Assembly: GCA_023052935.1 (NCBI GenBank)
Contig: CM041292.1
Location: 100,582,587-100,646,586, forward strand
DNA from: Piezodorus guildinii
Taxonomy: Eukaryota > Arthropoda > Insecta > Hemiptera > Pentatomidae
Direction of reading: 5' to 3'
Length of the DNA: 64,000 nt
Shown: positions 33,667-46,756 of the stretch, piece by piece
Numbering within the stretch: the stretch's first letter is position 1
Layout of the letters: each line of letters begins with the position of its first letter
Position numbers and translations under genes: made by a program
The notes under the pieces: model-generated
The model's database searches: none
The model's input: only the letters and a program-made list of their open reading frames with translations
Told to the model about the DNA's origin: nothing

Positions 33667-34999
33667 TTACGATGAAAAATCTGAATATAACTATAATATA
33701 ATAGGATACTATTAATTTCTCTCACTATGTATCGTACATACAGGAAGGTGGAAATGTATAAGGATCTTCAGGAAAAAAATTCCTTATTTACATCATCGGT
33801 CTTTTCAACTAGTTTTCTTTCCTATTCGATACTATTCTGTCAAATAGAGATATTTTATGGTACAGGATGAAACATCAATACAATTTATATGTAATCATAT
33901 GTATACATAGTGTGTTTACTAAATTCGAAAACCTGATTCTTATAGATCCAATGAATCACTTAGATCCAATATTCCCCAGCTTGTCAATTGAAACGTAATA
34001 TTTCCAAATAGCACGAGGAAAATTGGACAATAAAACGCAAGAAAAGAAAGCTGTTTTTTGTAGCAACGCATTGTGGTAGTTTATTGAAGGTGAACGGCTG
34101 TAGGGTCCTTTCGAAAAAAAAGTTTCGGAACTTCGCTAAAATGTTGTGGCAATAGACTTTATCTTGAAGGCGAACAGCATTTGGGCATTAATCCTGAGAA
34201 ATTGATTGTCTGATTTTTTAGTAAAGCTAAAATTCGAATTCTAAAGGATTGAGGAAACATTTATTGAGACGGGATGAATAAATTAGTAATGAAATTTCAT
34301 TAAAAACATTCAATGTATTGCCACACGCGTCAATGCATATGTTACGTAAATATATACTTATACGTAACTATACACTTAAAATAATAATTTTATCTCTTAA
34401 ATTTATCTTAAGATTTGGAGAGGAAATATGAAATTAATAAAAAACTTTTTTTTAAAACGTGTAAATATTTAAAATTCCATAGCGGTGTTATTCTACATTT
34501 TTTTATTAAGAGATTCCTTTTCATCGTTCCAGATCTTTTAATCCTATACTATCTAGGACTTCTTATTCTTTGAGCAATCTCTTTTCTGGTTCGTATCCAG
34601 GCTATTTGTCTTAAATATTTTTGATATTATTAGTCTTTCCTTATGATTTAATATTTCTTATTTTTTAATTTCTTTGATCTAGATATGAACACCAAATACA
34701 AAAATCCGGAGTATAATATTCGAAGTATTCATCTGTAAGATTTTTTTAGAGGAATCTACCAAGGCCTTGGGTTCAGACTGAATATTTATACCAGATATGC
34801 ATTGGTCCTTTAGAGGCTAATCTGGGTGTGGGTGTGGTCAGAAATTGATATTTATTTCAAATTATCTGTGCCCCTTTTTGTTCATGAATAATAAAATAAA
34901 AAAAGTTTAGTTTTAGAAAGATGTATGCTGATGAATGATCTATAATCTCATACTATTTAAGTTCCCATAAAAGACCTAGAAGTATGGTGTCAAAACTGA
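33667..34999. other. No gene recognised
   Basis: AT-rich flank of the element. No ORF, RNA gene or repeat family is supported. Confidence 0.4.
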
Positions 35000-35690
35000 A
35001 GAATAAAACTAAATTCAAAGAAATCCCATTAAATAACCTTTACTCTTCGCCGTAAACCTATGACCTCCTGCCCTACAGTATCCTTTAATAACACTCAACT
35101 AGTTCCTGTTGAGCAGATCAGATATCTAGGACTCCATCTTGACAAACGTCTAACTTGTAACCCTCATACTAGACTAAAACGACAAGAAACCGTTCGCCGT
35201 TTTCGACTACATCAACACTTACAAACGGTCAAACCTTCCTATTAACTACAAAATGCTCATCTACATGACTATTATTATAAGACCTATCTGGACTTACGGA
35301 ATTGAGTTATAGGGCTGGTAGAGCCATCTAATTCCTCTCTTATCCAATCTTTACAATCCAAAGTGCCCAACGCTCCTTACTTTGTCACAAATAAACTCAT
35401 CTACAAAGACCTTGATGTTCATTATATCACTGTTTTGGCCCGAACCAGTGATGAATCCTTCCACAAAGAACTCCATTCCCACCCTAACCCACTAGTTGCT
35501 ATCCTAGCTTCCTTTTTGATCCCTGGATAACCCTCCAAGGCGTCTGAAAAGAAGATGGTCTTAAGACCTTCTTGTTTAGATTGACTACTAGAATGCTACC
35601 ATTGGGCAGTTTCTCTTCATGTTTTTTTTTTACCCATCATATTTACTTGTTGTACTACAAAGTACAGTTGTAAATTTCAATAAAAATATT
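35000..35690 (+). pseudogene. Jockey-like LINE 3' fragment
   Basis: Broken frames give MTSCPTVSFNNTQLVPVEQI then RYLGLHLDKRLTCNPHTRLK, the post-YADD thumb line of Jockey RT ('KYLG..LD..L.W..H...K'). An IIRPIWTYGIEL line and a KVPNAPYFVTNKLIYKDL-like line follow. It ends at about 35680 in caataaaaatatttaaaaaaaa, a genuine 3' poly-A. Several stops. Same family as 48288-49170 and 55262-56500. Confidence 0.75.
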
Positions 35691-35749
35691 TAAAAAAAAA
35701 AGTTTTACAAAGTTTAACTTATTCTCTCATCCCATTCTTTATTCCAATT

Positions 35750-36605
35750 AACTTTATTGGTAATTTTTACTTTTAATTATTATTACCTGACCACGATTTT
35801 ATCACATCCCGCACCCTCAAACAGCTCAAAAGAAAATCCATATTTTTCCTGACCTACCTATATGATGCTACTGTCCGGTCCACTTATTTTTCAGATTTTT
35901 GGAAACTGCTCATAATTAAAATAATAACAAAAACCAAAATGCCACTAGAAAATTCAGTCATGAACCGTGTTATCTCCTCCCTCTTGCTCATTATGGGCAA
36001 AATTCTAGAAAAACTCCTCCTAAATATTATACTATATCCGATTCAGATTTCAACCACGTGATTCCAGACCACCAGTATGGTCATTGGAACATCCCATTCT
36101 ACTATACAGCTATATCACCGTGTAATGGATGTTATTTCTTCCACATTTAGGCGGGAGATGCATTGAACTCGAGCTTTCCTTGATGTGGAACGTGCTTTTG
36201 ATCAAGTTTGGCACCTAGTACTGCTATACAAACTTCGGCAATTCCTCTCTCCTACTTATATAATTTATTCATACCCTTTATTCTTAGTTAATCCATTAGT
36301 TATTCTTACCTCACCGATAGAACTTTCAAAGTAAACTATAACCTTTCATACTCATCCATATTTACTCAGTCGGTAAACCTTAAGTTGGAATCTTAGGCAC
36401 AAACCTTTATTTCGTTTCGTTAGCCTTTATATCTATCCATCTAAGCACTGTTCTCACTTCATACGCTGATGACACATTTGTGTTAAAAAATGACCTATCA
36501 GTTTCACCCCAAACCCTTCAGTCACACATCGTATTCCTTGAAGAATGGTGTCAAAAGTGTACAATTGAAATCAATCCTAATAAATTCAATCAAATTACCT
36601 TTTCT
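35750..36605 (+). pseudogene. Jockey-like LINE reverse transcriptase core fragment
   Basis: Conceptual translation across frames shows, in order, a fingers-like line, AFLDVERAFDQVWH (RT motif A, catalytic Asp followed by AFD.VWH), YLTDRTFKVNYN, and SYADDTFVLKNDL (motif C, YADD). After that come a LQSHI..LEEWC line and INPNKFNQITF. This is the RT domain that should precede the piece at 35000-35690, yet it lies downstream on the same strand, so the two are separate insertions or a rearranged copy. Many frameshifts. Confidence 0.75.
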
Positions 36606-37048
36606 GTAATAATGATAGATGATTATTGATCGTAAATGTAATTAAATTTAACATCATGCTTTAATATGAATAATATTTTATATGTAAATACATCACAGGT
36701 TCTTGGAATATAAAGTATCTTTCATTTAAGTAACATAATTGTCCAGAGAGATACTTGAGACACTGAAGTAGGCCACGGTCTTGCAATATAATGGAAAATG
36801 GAATCGAATTAAAGGTCATGGAGGAAACTAGTAGGGGAAAATTGTCTTCATATGTTACCTTAACTGTATTGTATGTAAGTAGAATGTCTCAGAAAATAAC
36901 AGCGTAACAGATAAGGAAGTAAGTCTCATTTCCAGGCCAAGATTGTGCGAGTGATAAAATAATGAATATTGTATATAAGTGATAAAAAAGTGAATATTGC
37001 ATCTAGCTTAAGTGCGATACAATTATTAAAAATAATTTAACAATTTTT
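36606..37048. other. No gene recognised
   Basis: AT-rich sequence between a LINE fragment and a repeat copy. Confidence 0.4.
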
Positions 37049-37919
37049 ACTTTCCATTATCTATACCTGAAATATGAATTAAGGGAAAGTATTGCGATCG
37101 TGAAAATTTTCGAATTCCAGTTTACAACGGAAATACACGTTTTAGGGTCCCCTGAGTCTAAATGACCAAGTCCCGCAAAAAGGTCCGTGTGTGTGTGTTT
37201 GTCCGTGTGCGGTCCAAAAAAAAAAAAAAATTCATATTAAACACACACTATATATACGCCTGAGATATTACATTAACTTTTTCATCAAAATTAACTGACC
37301 ACAACAGCCACTTTATACCATGCATTTTTCACTTTTTTACGATTATCTCAAAAACGGCTCTGACGATTTTGATTAAACTCGCTATATCGATCTAAAATTT
37401 AAGGACATTAATATGGTATAAGTTTCATTCTTATTGAAATAGTCTGACGAGGCTTGAATGGCGTATTTTAGTATTTTATTCCTCTAAAGTACATTTAATT
37501 TTGTACATACTAAAACATTAAGCATATTATCTTATCAGCATTGATAAATAACGGATTTATGTACCTACAAGTTGAAAGAATTCAATATCCAACTAAAGAT
37601 TTTATTTTATTTTATTTTTTTGAACATAATAGCAGCAATATACATGTTAGTATAAGATTTATAAAAAAATCTAAAAAAATATTTTATACACAAGCTTGTA
37701 AAAGTTAATAAAGAGTGATGATAAGCTGATAAAACCAAATGATTGTTTTATATAATAATATAATAGATTTTGTAATAAAACACATGTTTTAATAGAAATT
37801 CAATTTAATTAATTCTTTAATACTTTTACTCATTTTCATCTTGAACTGTATTTGAAAATTCTTTAATTGATTCTAACAATGGAGGGAAGTGAATGCCGTT
37901 TGTTGCCCGCACCAGATTT
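37049..37919 (-). repeat. TIR-type repeat family, copy C
   Basis: Landmarks in order: ggaaagtattgcgatcgtga, gtttagggtcccc-like text, aagtcccgcaaaaaggtccg, a gtgtgtgtttgtccg patch, gattaaactcgctatatcg, gtttcattcttattgaaata, ending in gggaagtgaatgccgtttg and cccgcaccagatt. Both terminal words are degraded, but the copy is nearly full length. Confidence 0.7.
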
Positions 37920-39557
37920 TTTTAAACCCCATTTTATGCCCTATAAGGAAGTCTTAATGGCATTTTTTTTTCAATTGAATTGATGGGTCCGAACGAAAAT
38001 CAATGTAAGGCCAATTTTAGACTAATGGTGAAATGGAATATCTTTAAAGGACCTCTTAGGGGTAACGGCCTTCACTAAGAGATAATGGAAGCCCATTCCG
38101 TCTTCAATCCTCTTCTTCTTGGTTTTTAATTGATTCAGCCTCATAGGAAATAATGACTGGACCATTTATTTTATTTTTTACACGGAAACATTCCCTCATC
38201 CCCGGAATTTGAATATCCTCCCCATCCTCCTTATCTCTTCACTGGTATAGAATAGAATATAATAGAAAAATAATTTTTATTCTGGGACTGGGTCCCTTAA
38301 GAACAATATGGTATGTACAATTAATATATACAATGTGTCTGGCCACAAGACCAAAGGATTATAATTCATTTTTATTTACAAAGCTTTAAGAAGAAAAGTA
38401 GGATACAATAAAACAAAAGAGTAAAATAACTAAAAGAGTAAAATAAATGACTATAAAATTATATCAGATAATCCTCTAATACATTTTATATTGAATAATT
38501 AAAAATTTATCTTATGATTTAAATGTATCTTTAAGAATCCAAAAAATTTCATCTTTATAAAAATCTCTTGTGCAATTCGAATGAAATAGATCTTTTTCAC
38601 TTTTTGGCTACCTGTCCGATACCTTCAGAGTTTAGAAAAAAATACTTTTATTCTATAAATTTAACTTGGGATTAAATTTTAGAGTTAATAAGTGGAAAAG
38701 ATTACCTGATTTAGTTAATTTCTCCAGATCGTCTTTCTCTTATAGAATGTTGCTAACGAAAGAATTTAACTATCAGTTAATTTGATTTTAGTGCTTAAAT
38801 AACATCCGAAGTGTTTTTTTCTTATTTTCTTATTAATTACTTATATTGATAGATTAAAGGTTAATTTCGTCAAAAAACACAGACTCTACGGACGGTCAAT
38901 ATACCATGTACTGTTTCTGATTTTTGTTATTGTATTTTGTAATTTGTAAATTGTTTATTTTCTATTTGCTGTAATTTTGAAAAATAAACAGACTTTTCTG
39001 TCCTATCTTTCCAAAAAATAATGTGTCATTTCTCAATCTGAATCATGGTTATTAAGAGCTATAATGATATACCTTCTGAAAACGGATTAATAAATCCAGT
39101 TTCGAAGGAGAGGTGAAGCAAATGCATTTTTATATTCCTTACCCAAGTAAAATAAAATTAAAAAAATGAAATATGCATTCGTCATAAAGCATTCTGGCAT
39201 CAGAGCCACCTAGATAGTGGTAGTAGCCATCAGAACAGATAGTGGAAATAATAGGAAACAAAAATTAATATTAGGTCTACAATCTAGTGAATGTTTCAGT
39301 ATGTTTTATAATGTGCAAGGGAGTGAATCTGGTACCGTCGTCAGGTTTTTTTTTAATCGCTCAGGATCGAAACCTAAACCCACTGAGAAGTACCGTTCTC
39401 TTGATCAAAATTATAGAAATATTTTTTACAAATCCATGACCAGTGTGTTGTCACAGCATTAAGCCTTATAAAACTGAACTAATAGACGTTAATTTTTATA
39501 TTTTATAAAACTGAAATTAAATCTTTAAGCTATGGAGTATTACGAATTTACGAAAAG
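37920..39557. other. No gene recognised
   Basis: A block at about 38230-38350 (ttttattctgggactgggtc, then tggccacaagacca) looks like a reverse-oriented retroelement 3' end, but no coding part accompanies it. A 81-codon ORF at 39217-39462 is unrecognised. Confidence 0.35.
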
Positions 39558-39625
39558 GGTACCCTAAAACGAGTATTTCCGTTGAAAACTGGTTAAAATT
39601 TCATATATAGGTAGGTGAAAGTAAA
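39558..39625 (+). repeat. TIR-type repeat family, short right-end fragment
   Basis: gggtaccctaaaacgagtat, then ttccgttgaaaactgg and gtaggtgaaagtaaaaat match the right end of copies A and D. Only about 70 bp remain. Confidence 0.55.
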
Positions 39626-40661
39626 AATAAACACACTGAGTATTGATATAATTAAAAGAGATAAGAAAACAAAAATAGCAATTACAATCGTTTCTGATTG
39701 GAAAGACCCATTTTCAACTTAAAATCTTTTTTATTACTAATTTTATAAACTAGAGCTAGCAAATAGGTAAATATTTATAAAGGCATACATCCACCTTTTG
39801 AACCCATCGGTGTGTATATTCGCCCATATTGTACTATAATATAACCCTCTTGTGTCACTTGAAATTCAGCCCTGAGATAAAATCTGAGCTGATAGTAACT
39901 TTTAGGAAAATAAAGGGCTTCCTTGGTATAAAACAAAAGGCAGAGGGGCGTCAACAAAAAGGATTACGGTAGAAATTGACTGCTCTCTGTGAGGGCGGAA
40001 CCCTCCGGCTACACTGGACCTAACGGCCGTTCCTTATTTTATGGTATGGCTCTTCATGAAGCTGTGGGAGGAGTCGCCCCATCCAAAGGACAACCGATGG
40101 CCCCCTTCAAACTGCCTACGGCCAGCTTGCCTTTAACTGATACTGCTGCCCTCGGTACTGCCAGTGAATGCTCAAAAATTGTAGAACCCTGGGAGCTAAG
40201 GAAAAGGAAAAAAATATTGAAACTTCTCAATCTCTTTAAGAAAAAAGTATCATAATGAGATCACCGCTCTTTTCAGATCATGCAATATCTAATTTATAAT
40301 ATTTATTGCTACTAGTTCTGCCTGCCCCATAAAAAGACGGGCAATGATTCCATGCTATATCCATGTTCACTAAGGCATATATATTGGATATATTTGTATT
40401 TTCTATAGTATGAAAACAAGATTTAAAAAAAAAAATAATAATATGGACCAGAATGACTAAATATATGCTAATGAATAATAAATGAATTAAAAATCTGATA
40501 ACATGAAAAGAAGATTAAGTATTTCAGATCTTTATTTTTTGTTTTCAACAAAAACAATTTGAATGAGTAATATTACAATCTGTCCTAATTTGGACATTAA
40601 TAATAGTAATGAAATACAACATTCACACAATATTTACGCAGCAATAAAATTATAAAATAAT

Positions 40662-40667
<6 letters not shown>
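39626..40667. other. No recognised gene; ORF 39989-40255 unassigned
   Basis: An 88-codon plus-strand ORF lies in a GC-richer patch, with a basic C-terminus (RKRKKILKLLNLFKKK). It has no motif I recognise and may be a retroelement remnant. Downstream, ctgccccataaaaagacggg is also unplaced. Confidence 0.3.

Positions 40668-40743
<76 letters not shown>
40668..40743. repeat. (TA)n microsatellite, about 75 bp
   Basis: Pure alternating TA. Confidence 0.95.
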
Positions 40744-40750
<7 letters not shown>

Positions 40751-40814
40751 GGAATCAATAAAATGTATACAATGTCCATAAATCACTCGGAAATACATGT
40801 CTCACATACAGCAC

Positions 40815-40975
40815 CTAAATACATATCTTACATATCTAGGCAGTGCTGGAACTCCAATATACATATTTACAAGCGGTCTCGAGGTCTCTGCCGTATCAAC
40901 TTTCTAGGGAGATGATAAGGATATGTGGAGCTTGATAGTGATTGAGCAAGAGGATTGGGTATATGAATAATATCC
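40815..40975 (-). pseudogene. Jockey-like LINE extreme 3' fragment
   Basis: gctggaactccaatatacat, then ctgccgtatcaactttctag and gtggagcttgatagtgattg align with the minus-strand fragment at 61500-61640 (gctagaactccaatatac, ctgcattttcaaccttctag, gtgaagctggataaggattg). Only the 3' end is present. Confidence 0.5.
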
Positions 40976-42518
40976 TGATCTAAGTTTGGAGAATTTTGAT
41001 GAAGTAAGGTCTAGAAATTATTCTATAGCAAAATCTTTAGTACTAGTTACTCAATTACTTTCACATTTTTCAGAAAGTATGTTTAATTATGTTATTTTTT
41101 CAAAGTGCTGCGAAGAAAAAATAATTTTCCCTAGAACACACTTCCATTATGTCAATATCTATTTTTATAAATTATATTTATTTTATTATATTTATTTATA
41201 TTTTATATTTATCTATATATATTTTTAAAACATGATGCAAAATAAAACAGTTTCAATGTGTTAGATTTTTCTCAGCTCCATAGCTCTATAAAAACTAATG
41301 ATCATATAACAACTAACCTACCTACCGAATGTTGTTTTGCCATATAAATTATTTTAGTGAATATTTTGGTTGTTAAATAAAAGATAACGAATATATTGTA
41401 ACTTTGTTTTATTACTTTTAAGTGTGTTTAATTTTAATTTTATTTGGAATCAATGAAAGAAAGAGACAAAAATATCATCCATTCATTTGCTCCGTTCAAT
41501 GTATCCCATTTTTGTTAACAACGAACCGGCGCGTTTGTATCTTCATTTCAAATTTCGTTGTTGATTTCGTTCAACTACTGCCACTTGTGATTGAGATACA
41601 CGTAATAGCTGTATGTTCAGACGCACATCTTCGTAATCAGTTCTTTCTGCTCTATTTTGCAGCATGTTTGTTGATTTATTTTTAAGACGGCAAAACTGGG
41701 TTCTTGGGTTCTCTCTTGCTGGCATTATTCACTGTAATATACACACACAAATAGATACAGTTTTGTACTTACTGATTAAAATCAGTGTACCTATATCGTG
41801 TTTGTTATTTTAGTATTTTCATATTATATTTTAGATATTATTTAATCCATATGTTTCTAACTAAACTGAATAAACTTTGTATTTAAATTAACTTTTAATT
41901 TTTTTAATAGTCCTTAAATTGATTTTAATACCGGAGGTTAGTGTCATCAGTTAATCATTTTTTTTTTCAAACTATTCTAAAAAAAATTCAAAGCAGCTAT
42001 CATCGAAATAGCAGGTAAGGTAACAAGATAACATACTCTCTTGAAACAGACTGTATAAAGGACTTTCCTACGACCCAAAGTCTATTTGACTTGGTAATTC
42101 TGTGAACAACTAATGTAAAGCGTATCCCAGGGCAGGAATGCAATAACATTCTTTGTCAAGAAAGGGGGATTGGGAACTACAAATATACCTTTCCACTATA
42201 TCGCAGTATGCAAGACCCTAGCTAGATAGCTGGGATACCTCTAAAGAGGTAGAACCGCAGAATCCAAATTTCAAACAGACGGGTTACAGTGGAATAGAAT
42301 CTTAAATTATCTATTTTGAATCTACATACTAAATGAAATATAACGTGCCTAGTTTAAATAGATTAAATCCTTTTAGAATTTTAAACGCGTATTCCTAGAT
42401 TTTTTTTTTAGCAGTAAATTAATATTTATTTATTGATATAGATTACAATTTATTTCAAAACGAACAATAGTAATGGTGATATGAGACCACATTCATACTA
42501 TATATAAAGAAAAAAAAT
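40976..42518. other. No gene recognised
   Basis: A minus-strand frame at 41543-41725 has an Arg/Glu/Gln-rich pattern slightly reminiscent of the N-terminus of Helitron-type proteins, too weak to call. The rest is AT-rich. Confidence 0.3.
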
Positions 42519-43369
42519 CTGGTGCGGGTGACACACACACGTCTTTCACTTACCTCCGTTTCTAAAATCGATTAAAGAATTTTCAAGTACAGTAAGAGAG
42601 CAAGAGAATAATGAGTAAAACCAATAAAGAATCAAGTAAATGGAATTTCTATTGAAACATGTGTTATATTAAAAAAAACTATTAAATTAATATATAAAAT
42701 AATCAGTTAGTTTTATCGGCTTTTCATCACTCATTATTAACTTTTGTAACCTCTGTATAAGATAATACATTTTCTAAAATCTTTAGCTTTCCAATGGTAT
42801 ATCATACAGATATATTAGTTTATATTTTCAAAAATAAAAAATTGCATAAAAACATATTTTTCAATTTCTTTTTTAGTTCTGTTTCAAATTCGCTCAACTT
42901 GCATATAATGAGTTGTTATTTATCAATGCCAACAAAACAATATGGCTATTTTTATAGAATCTACTAAATAAAAGATACTTTAGAGGAAGATAATTTAAAA
43001 TATCGGCATTGAAGCCCGGTCTGACAATTTTTATCAGAATGAAACCTTCATGATATTAAAGCCTATTGAATTTTACTTCGATATTGCGAATTTAATTAAT
43101 ATCGTTGGAACCGTTTTTAAGAAAATCATAAAATGGCGCAATATGCATGGTATAAAGTGGCTCTTTTGGTTAGTCGAATTTGATGAAAAAGTTTTTGTAG
43201 CATCTCGGACGTATAGTTGTCTTAAATGTGAAATTTTAGTTTCATAGGACTTTTCGTTACCACACTTTGGACTCAGGGGACCCTAAAACATTTATTTCCA
43301 TTGAAAACTGGAATTCGTAAATTTTCATTATTGCAATACTTTCCCTTACAATATATAGTAAGTGAAAGT
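42519..43369 (+). repeat. TIR-type repeat family, copy D
   Basis: Starts ctggtgcgggtgacacacac, then gtctttcacttacctccg, and ends ttcccttacaatatatagta, then agtgaaag. The internal order matches copy A: caatggtatatcatacag, gattttatgaaaaagttttt-like text, ggggaccctaaaaca. The outer ctttcacttac and gtaagtgaaag are inverted. Confidence 0.75.
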
Positions 43370-45689
43370 AATATATAAAAATATTGATAAAGTCAAATTA
43401 CATGAAATAGAAAATAAATAAATTAATTTCTATACAAAAAAATAATTATAAATAACAAAACAAACCAAAACAACAACCTATAATTGAGTTTAGATTAGTA
43501 TAATTAATTCAATTACTTCATAAATGAATCTCAAACTCTATTTAATTCTAAAGGTAAAACTAAAACAGACCTTCAGCAGATTCGTATAAAAGCGGTTTTT
43601 AATCAGACAAACCAACTTTATTAATGTAAGGAAAATGTCTTTGTGGCAACTAAGGAATATTGGAATCGACAAATGATTTATAATTTATTTTCGATGAACA
43701 CAAAGTTCCCATTCAAAGGTTTTAATCCTAAAGTTTAGAGGAAAAGTGTATTGGTAAGTAAGAGTTTATTTTGTCATAAAAATTCTTAAATTAAAAACGA
43801 AATACTGAAATTATCATCGACATGCGACTCAAATGGTATCTTGTAAGAATATATAAATTACAACAAAATTCTAGCAGATTTGTCAAAATCAATCTGGAAT
43901 TTCGAATTGTATTTTAGGTTTTTTTTTTTTTTTTTTTGGCATTTCGGGAACAAATTTACATGCACAACAAGAGACGAAAATGATGTCACCTTGGGTTCTT
44001 ATCTTAAATAATAAGATAATGGGAAAAAGGAATCAATCAATAAAGGTGGATAAAATGTTAATTGGATTCCAAGCTCCAATTAAATTTCTTTAATGCAAAA
44101 CATTTAAGCACGGTCGAATGATCATCGGCTGGAGAACGTTGCCATAATTTACATAAAAATATAAAAATTAAAATAATCAATTAACTGATAAGCTATTGTT
44201 TATATAAACAAATCTCATCATATAAAAAATTAACAGAATTGACATTCCATCAAAAAGGAACAACATAAAAAAAAAAAAGAAATAATAATACATTTTATAC
44301 TTTCAAATTTATATTTATTTAATCATTTGCTTCTTTTTTTAAAGACTAATAGAAATTTCATAACCTAAGATATTATTTACATAACTTATTTAATCAGTGG
44401 TAACTCTTTTAAACTAGTCTCGTTAATTCCATCCCATTTATAAAAAAATAAATTATTAATGCAGAAAAATGTTTACCGTTTAATTGTTCGATAAGTTCTT
44501 TTATTGTTAACTTTTTTTTTTTTTAAACTTCTCTTTCGTAACTCTGATATTATGACATAAGCCCCTGTAAAATAAAATATGTTTTATATTTCGTTTCTAT
44601 TACAGCGAGAACATTTATGGACGCCACCTTCCTTGAATATTTTATAACTTAGATTGAATAGCTCACAGCGGAATTTGAAAACCCATCTTGCATCCCAAAT
44701 TTCCATTTTTGCACACAATCAACCTTATTCCTTCTCCTCTTTTATAAGTTGTTGGTATAGCAAAAATTTGTCGGATCTATTTACTCTTTCGGTGTTCCTT
44801 TCTTGAATATTTGTTTTATTACTATAATAACTTAATCGAATTTATTTATTAAATCTGAATTTTTCAATGTTTATTTCCAAACTGATATTGTGTTCTTTAA
44901 AAATCTTGATTAGATCGTTTATGTTGAAAAGATTTCGTAGCAAAAGAAGTTCGTATTTAATAAGTTAGATATTGTTGTAATGTCAACGAATGAACAAGAA
45001 GTTCATTTGACCAATAGCACTCCTAGCTTTATCTACCTGCTTGCATATTTTACAACTAAATAACCAAACAAATACTTTATCAAGGGCTCATTAAAAAAAA
45101 TAAAAAATTTTAGATTGTCTTCTTTTCCTACACGATCACTTAAATGCGTACCATATAATTGTGAAAATATTTTGCCTCCTGAAAATAATATGATTTCACT
45201 GTATTAGGAAACAGTATCGTATCAATTTTGTCGATATTTAAGAAATATTATATCAGTGGTATCGTCAATGAATGATTTATTTTGTTGTAAAGTCAAGAGG
45301 CCGAGTGTGACCCTTCCCTAGAAGATAAAAAAAATACAAAATAAATTCTGTCCCTTCTTACTCCATCCGCTAGATCACAATAAGGACATTCCATTGGAAG
45401 GAATGATCCAATTTGAAGAGTAATTACATGGACTGCTAAGCCAGCAACCCGTCTCATCAGCATTTCTTCTCCCTTTCTTCCTCGCTTGTTTCCCCTCTTC
45501 TTAATTGTTTCGATAAATGAGAGCCAGACGGTTCGATAAATGGCTGGTACCAGGAAGGCATATTTTACGTAAAATAACTTCAATCGAACGATTTGTATCA
45601 GCTGATATAATAATCAACGGTCTTTATGATTACCTTTCACTTTTTGCACTAATTACATCTTCAGAGAATAAATAACTTATGAGTGTGAA
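43370..45689. other. Gene-poor AT-rich region
   Basis: Only short ORFs without recognisable features, including 45293-45583 on the minus strand (96 codons, Arg/Lys-rich middle). Homopolymer T tract near 43920. Nothing else supported. Confidence 0.4.
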
Positions 45690-45791
<102 letters not shown>

Positions 45792-45851
45792 TTTTTACCC
45801 CTAGTTCGCCTTAGTGGTCTATATGAGGGTTTCTCGGGCCAGGGGATTAAT

Positions 45852-46716
45852 TCACTTACCTATATATGAGATATGTAATGATAGGGAAAAGTATTACGAA
45901 CGAAATAATTTTCGAATTTCAGTTTTCAACGGAAATACACGGTTTAGGTTTCCCCTGCTTCTAAATAATCAAGTCGCAAAGATCTGTGAGTGTGTAGAAA
46001 ATCTTGGACGAAAACTAAAAGTCATACGAAACTGAAATTACATATTTCAGACAACTATACGCCCGAGATGTTATAGCATCTTTTTCATCAAAACCGGCGA
46101 TCCCGAAGAACCATTTTATACAATGCGTTTTGAACCTTTTCACTATTTTCTTAAAAACGCCCCTAAATGATTTTGATTAAACTCCCTCAAGCTATTTAAA
46201 ATTTACTGGCTATATATAATGTAAGTTTCATTCTGACTGAAATAGTCGTACATGGTTTATATGGCACTGTTTAATATTCTCTTCATCTAAAATACCTTTA
46301 ATTTGTCGATTAGAAAAAATTAACCATATTATCATGTTAGCATTTATTAAAAACGGGTTAATATACATGTATAAGTATATTATACGAATTCGATATCCAA
46401 CTAAAGGAGAAAAGAGATGTTTGTATCTTTGAACATAAGAACAATAATATAGATGTATAATATACCGTTGGAAAGCTAAAGATTTAAAAAAAAAAATTGT
46501 AGCATATACAAAACATTGAAAAAAATAATGGAGAGTGATGAAAAGTCGATACAATTAACTTATTTTTGTAGATAATAACATAATAAATTATTAATTAAAA
46601 TACATGTTCTATTGGAACTCATTGTATCAATTCTTTTTTCATCTGTAACTGTATTTAAAATTTATTTAATTGAATTTAAGAACGAAGGTAAGCGAAAGTC
46701 GTGTGTTGCACGAACA

Positions 46717-46720
<4 letters not shown>
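45852..46720 (-). repeat. TIR-type repeat family, copy E
   Basis: Starts tcacttacctatatatgag and ends gaaggtaagcgaaagtcgtg, then tgttgcacgaaca. The internal order is that of copies C and F: cagttttcaacggaaataca, gagatgttatagcatctttt, taccgttggaaagctaaag. The poly-T run at about 46720-46752 follows directly. Confidence 0.75.

Positions 46721-46752
<32 letters not shown>

Positions 46753-46756
<4 letters not shown>

Noticed and set aside
41543..41725. Helitron-like Arg/Glu-rich minus-strand frame
   Set aside because: The similarity is only in composition; no Rep or helicase motif is present.
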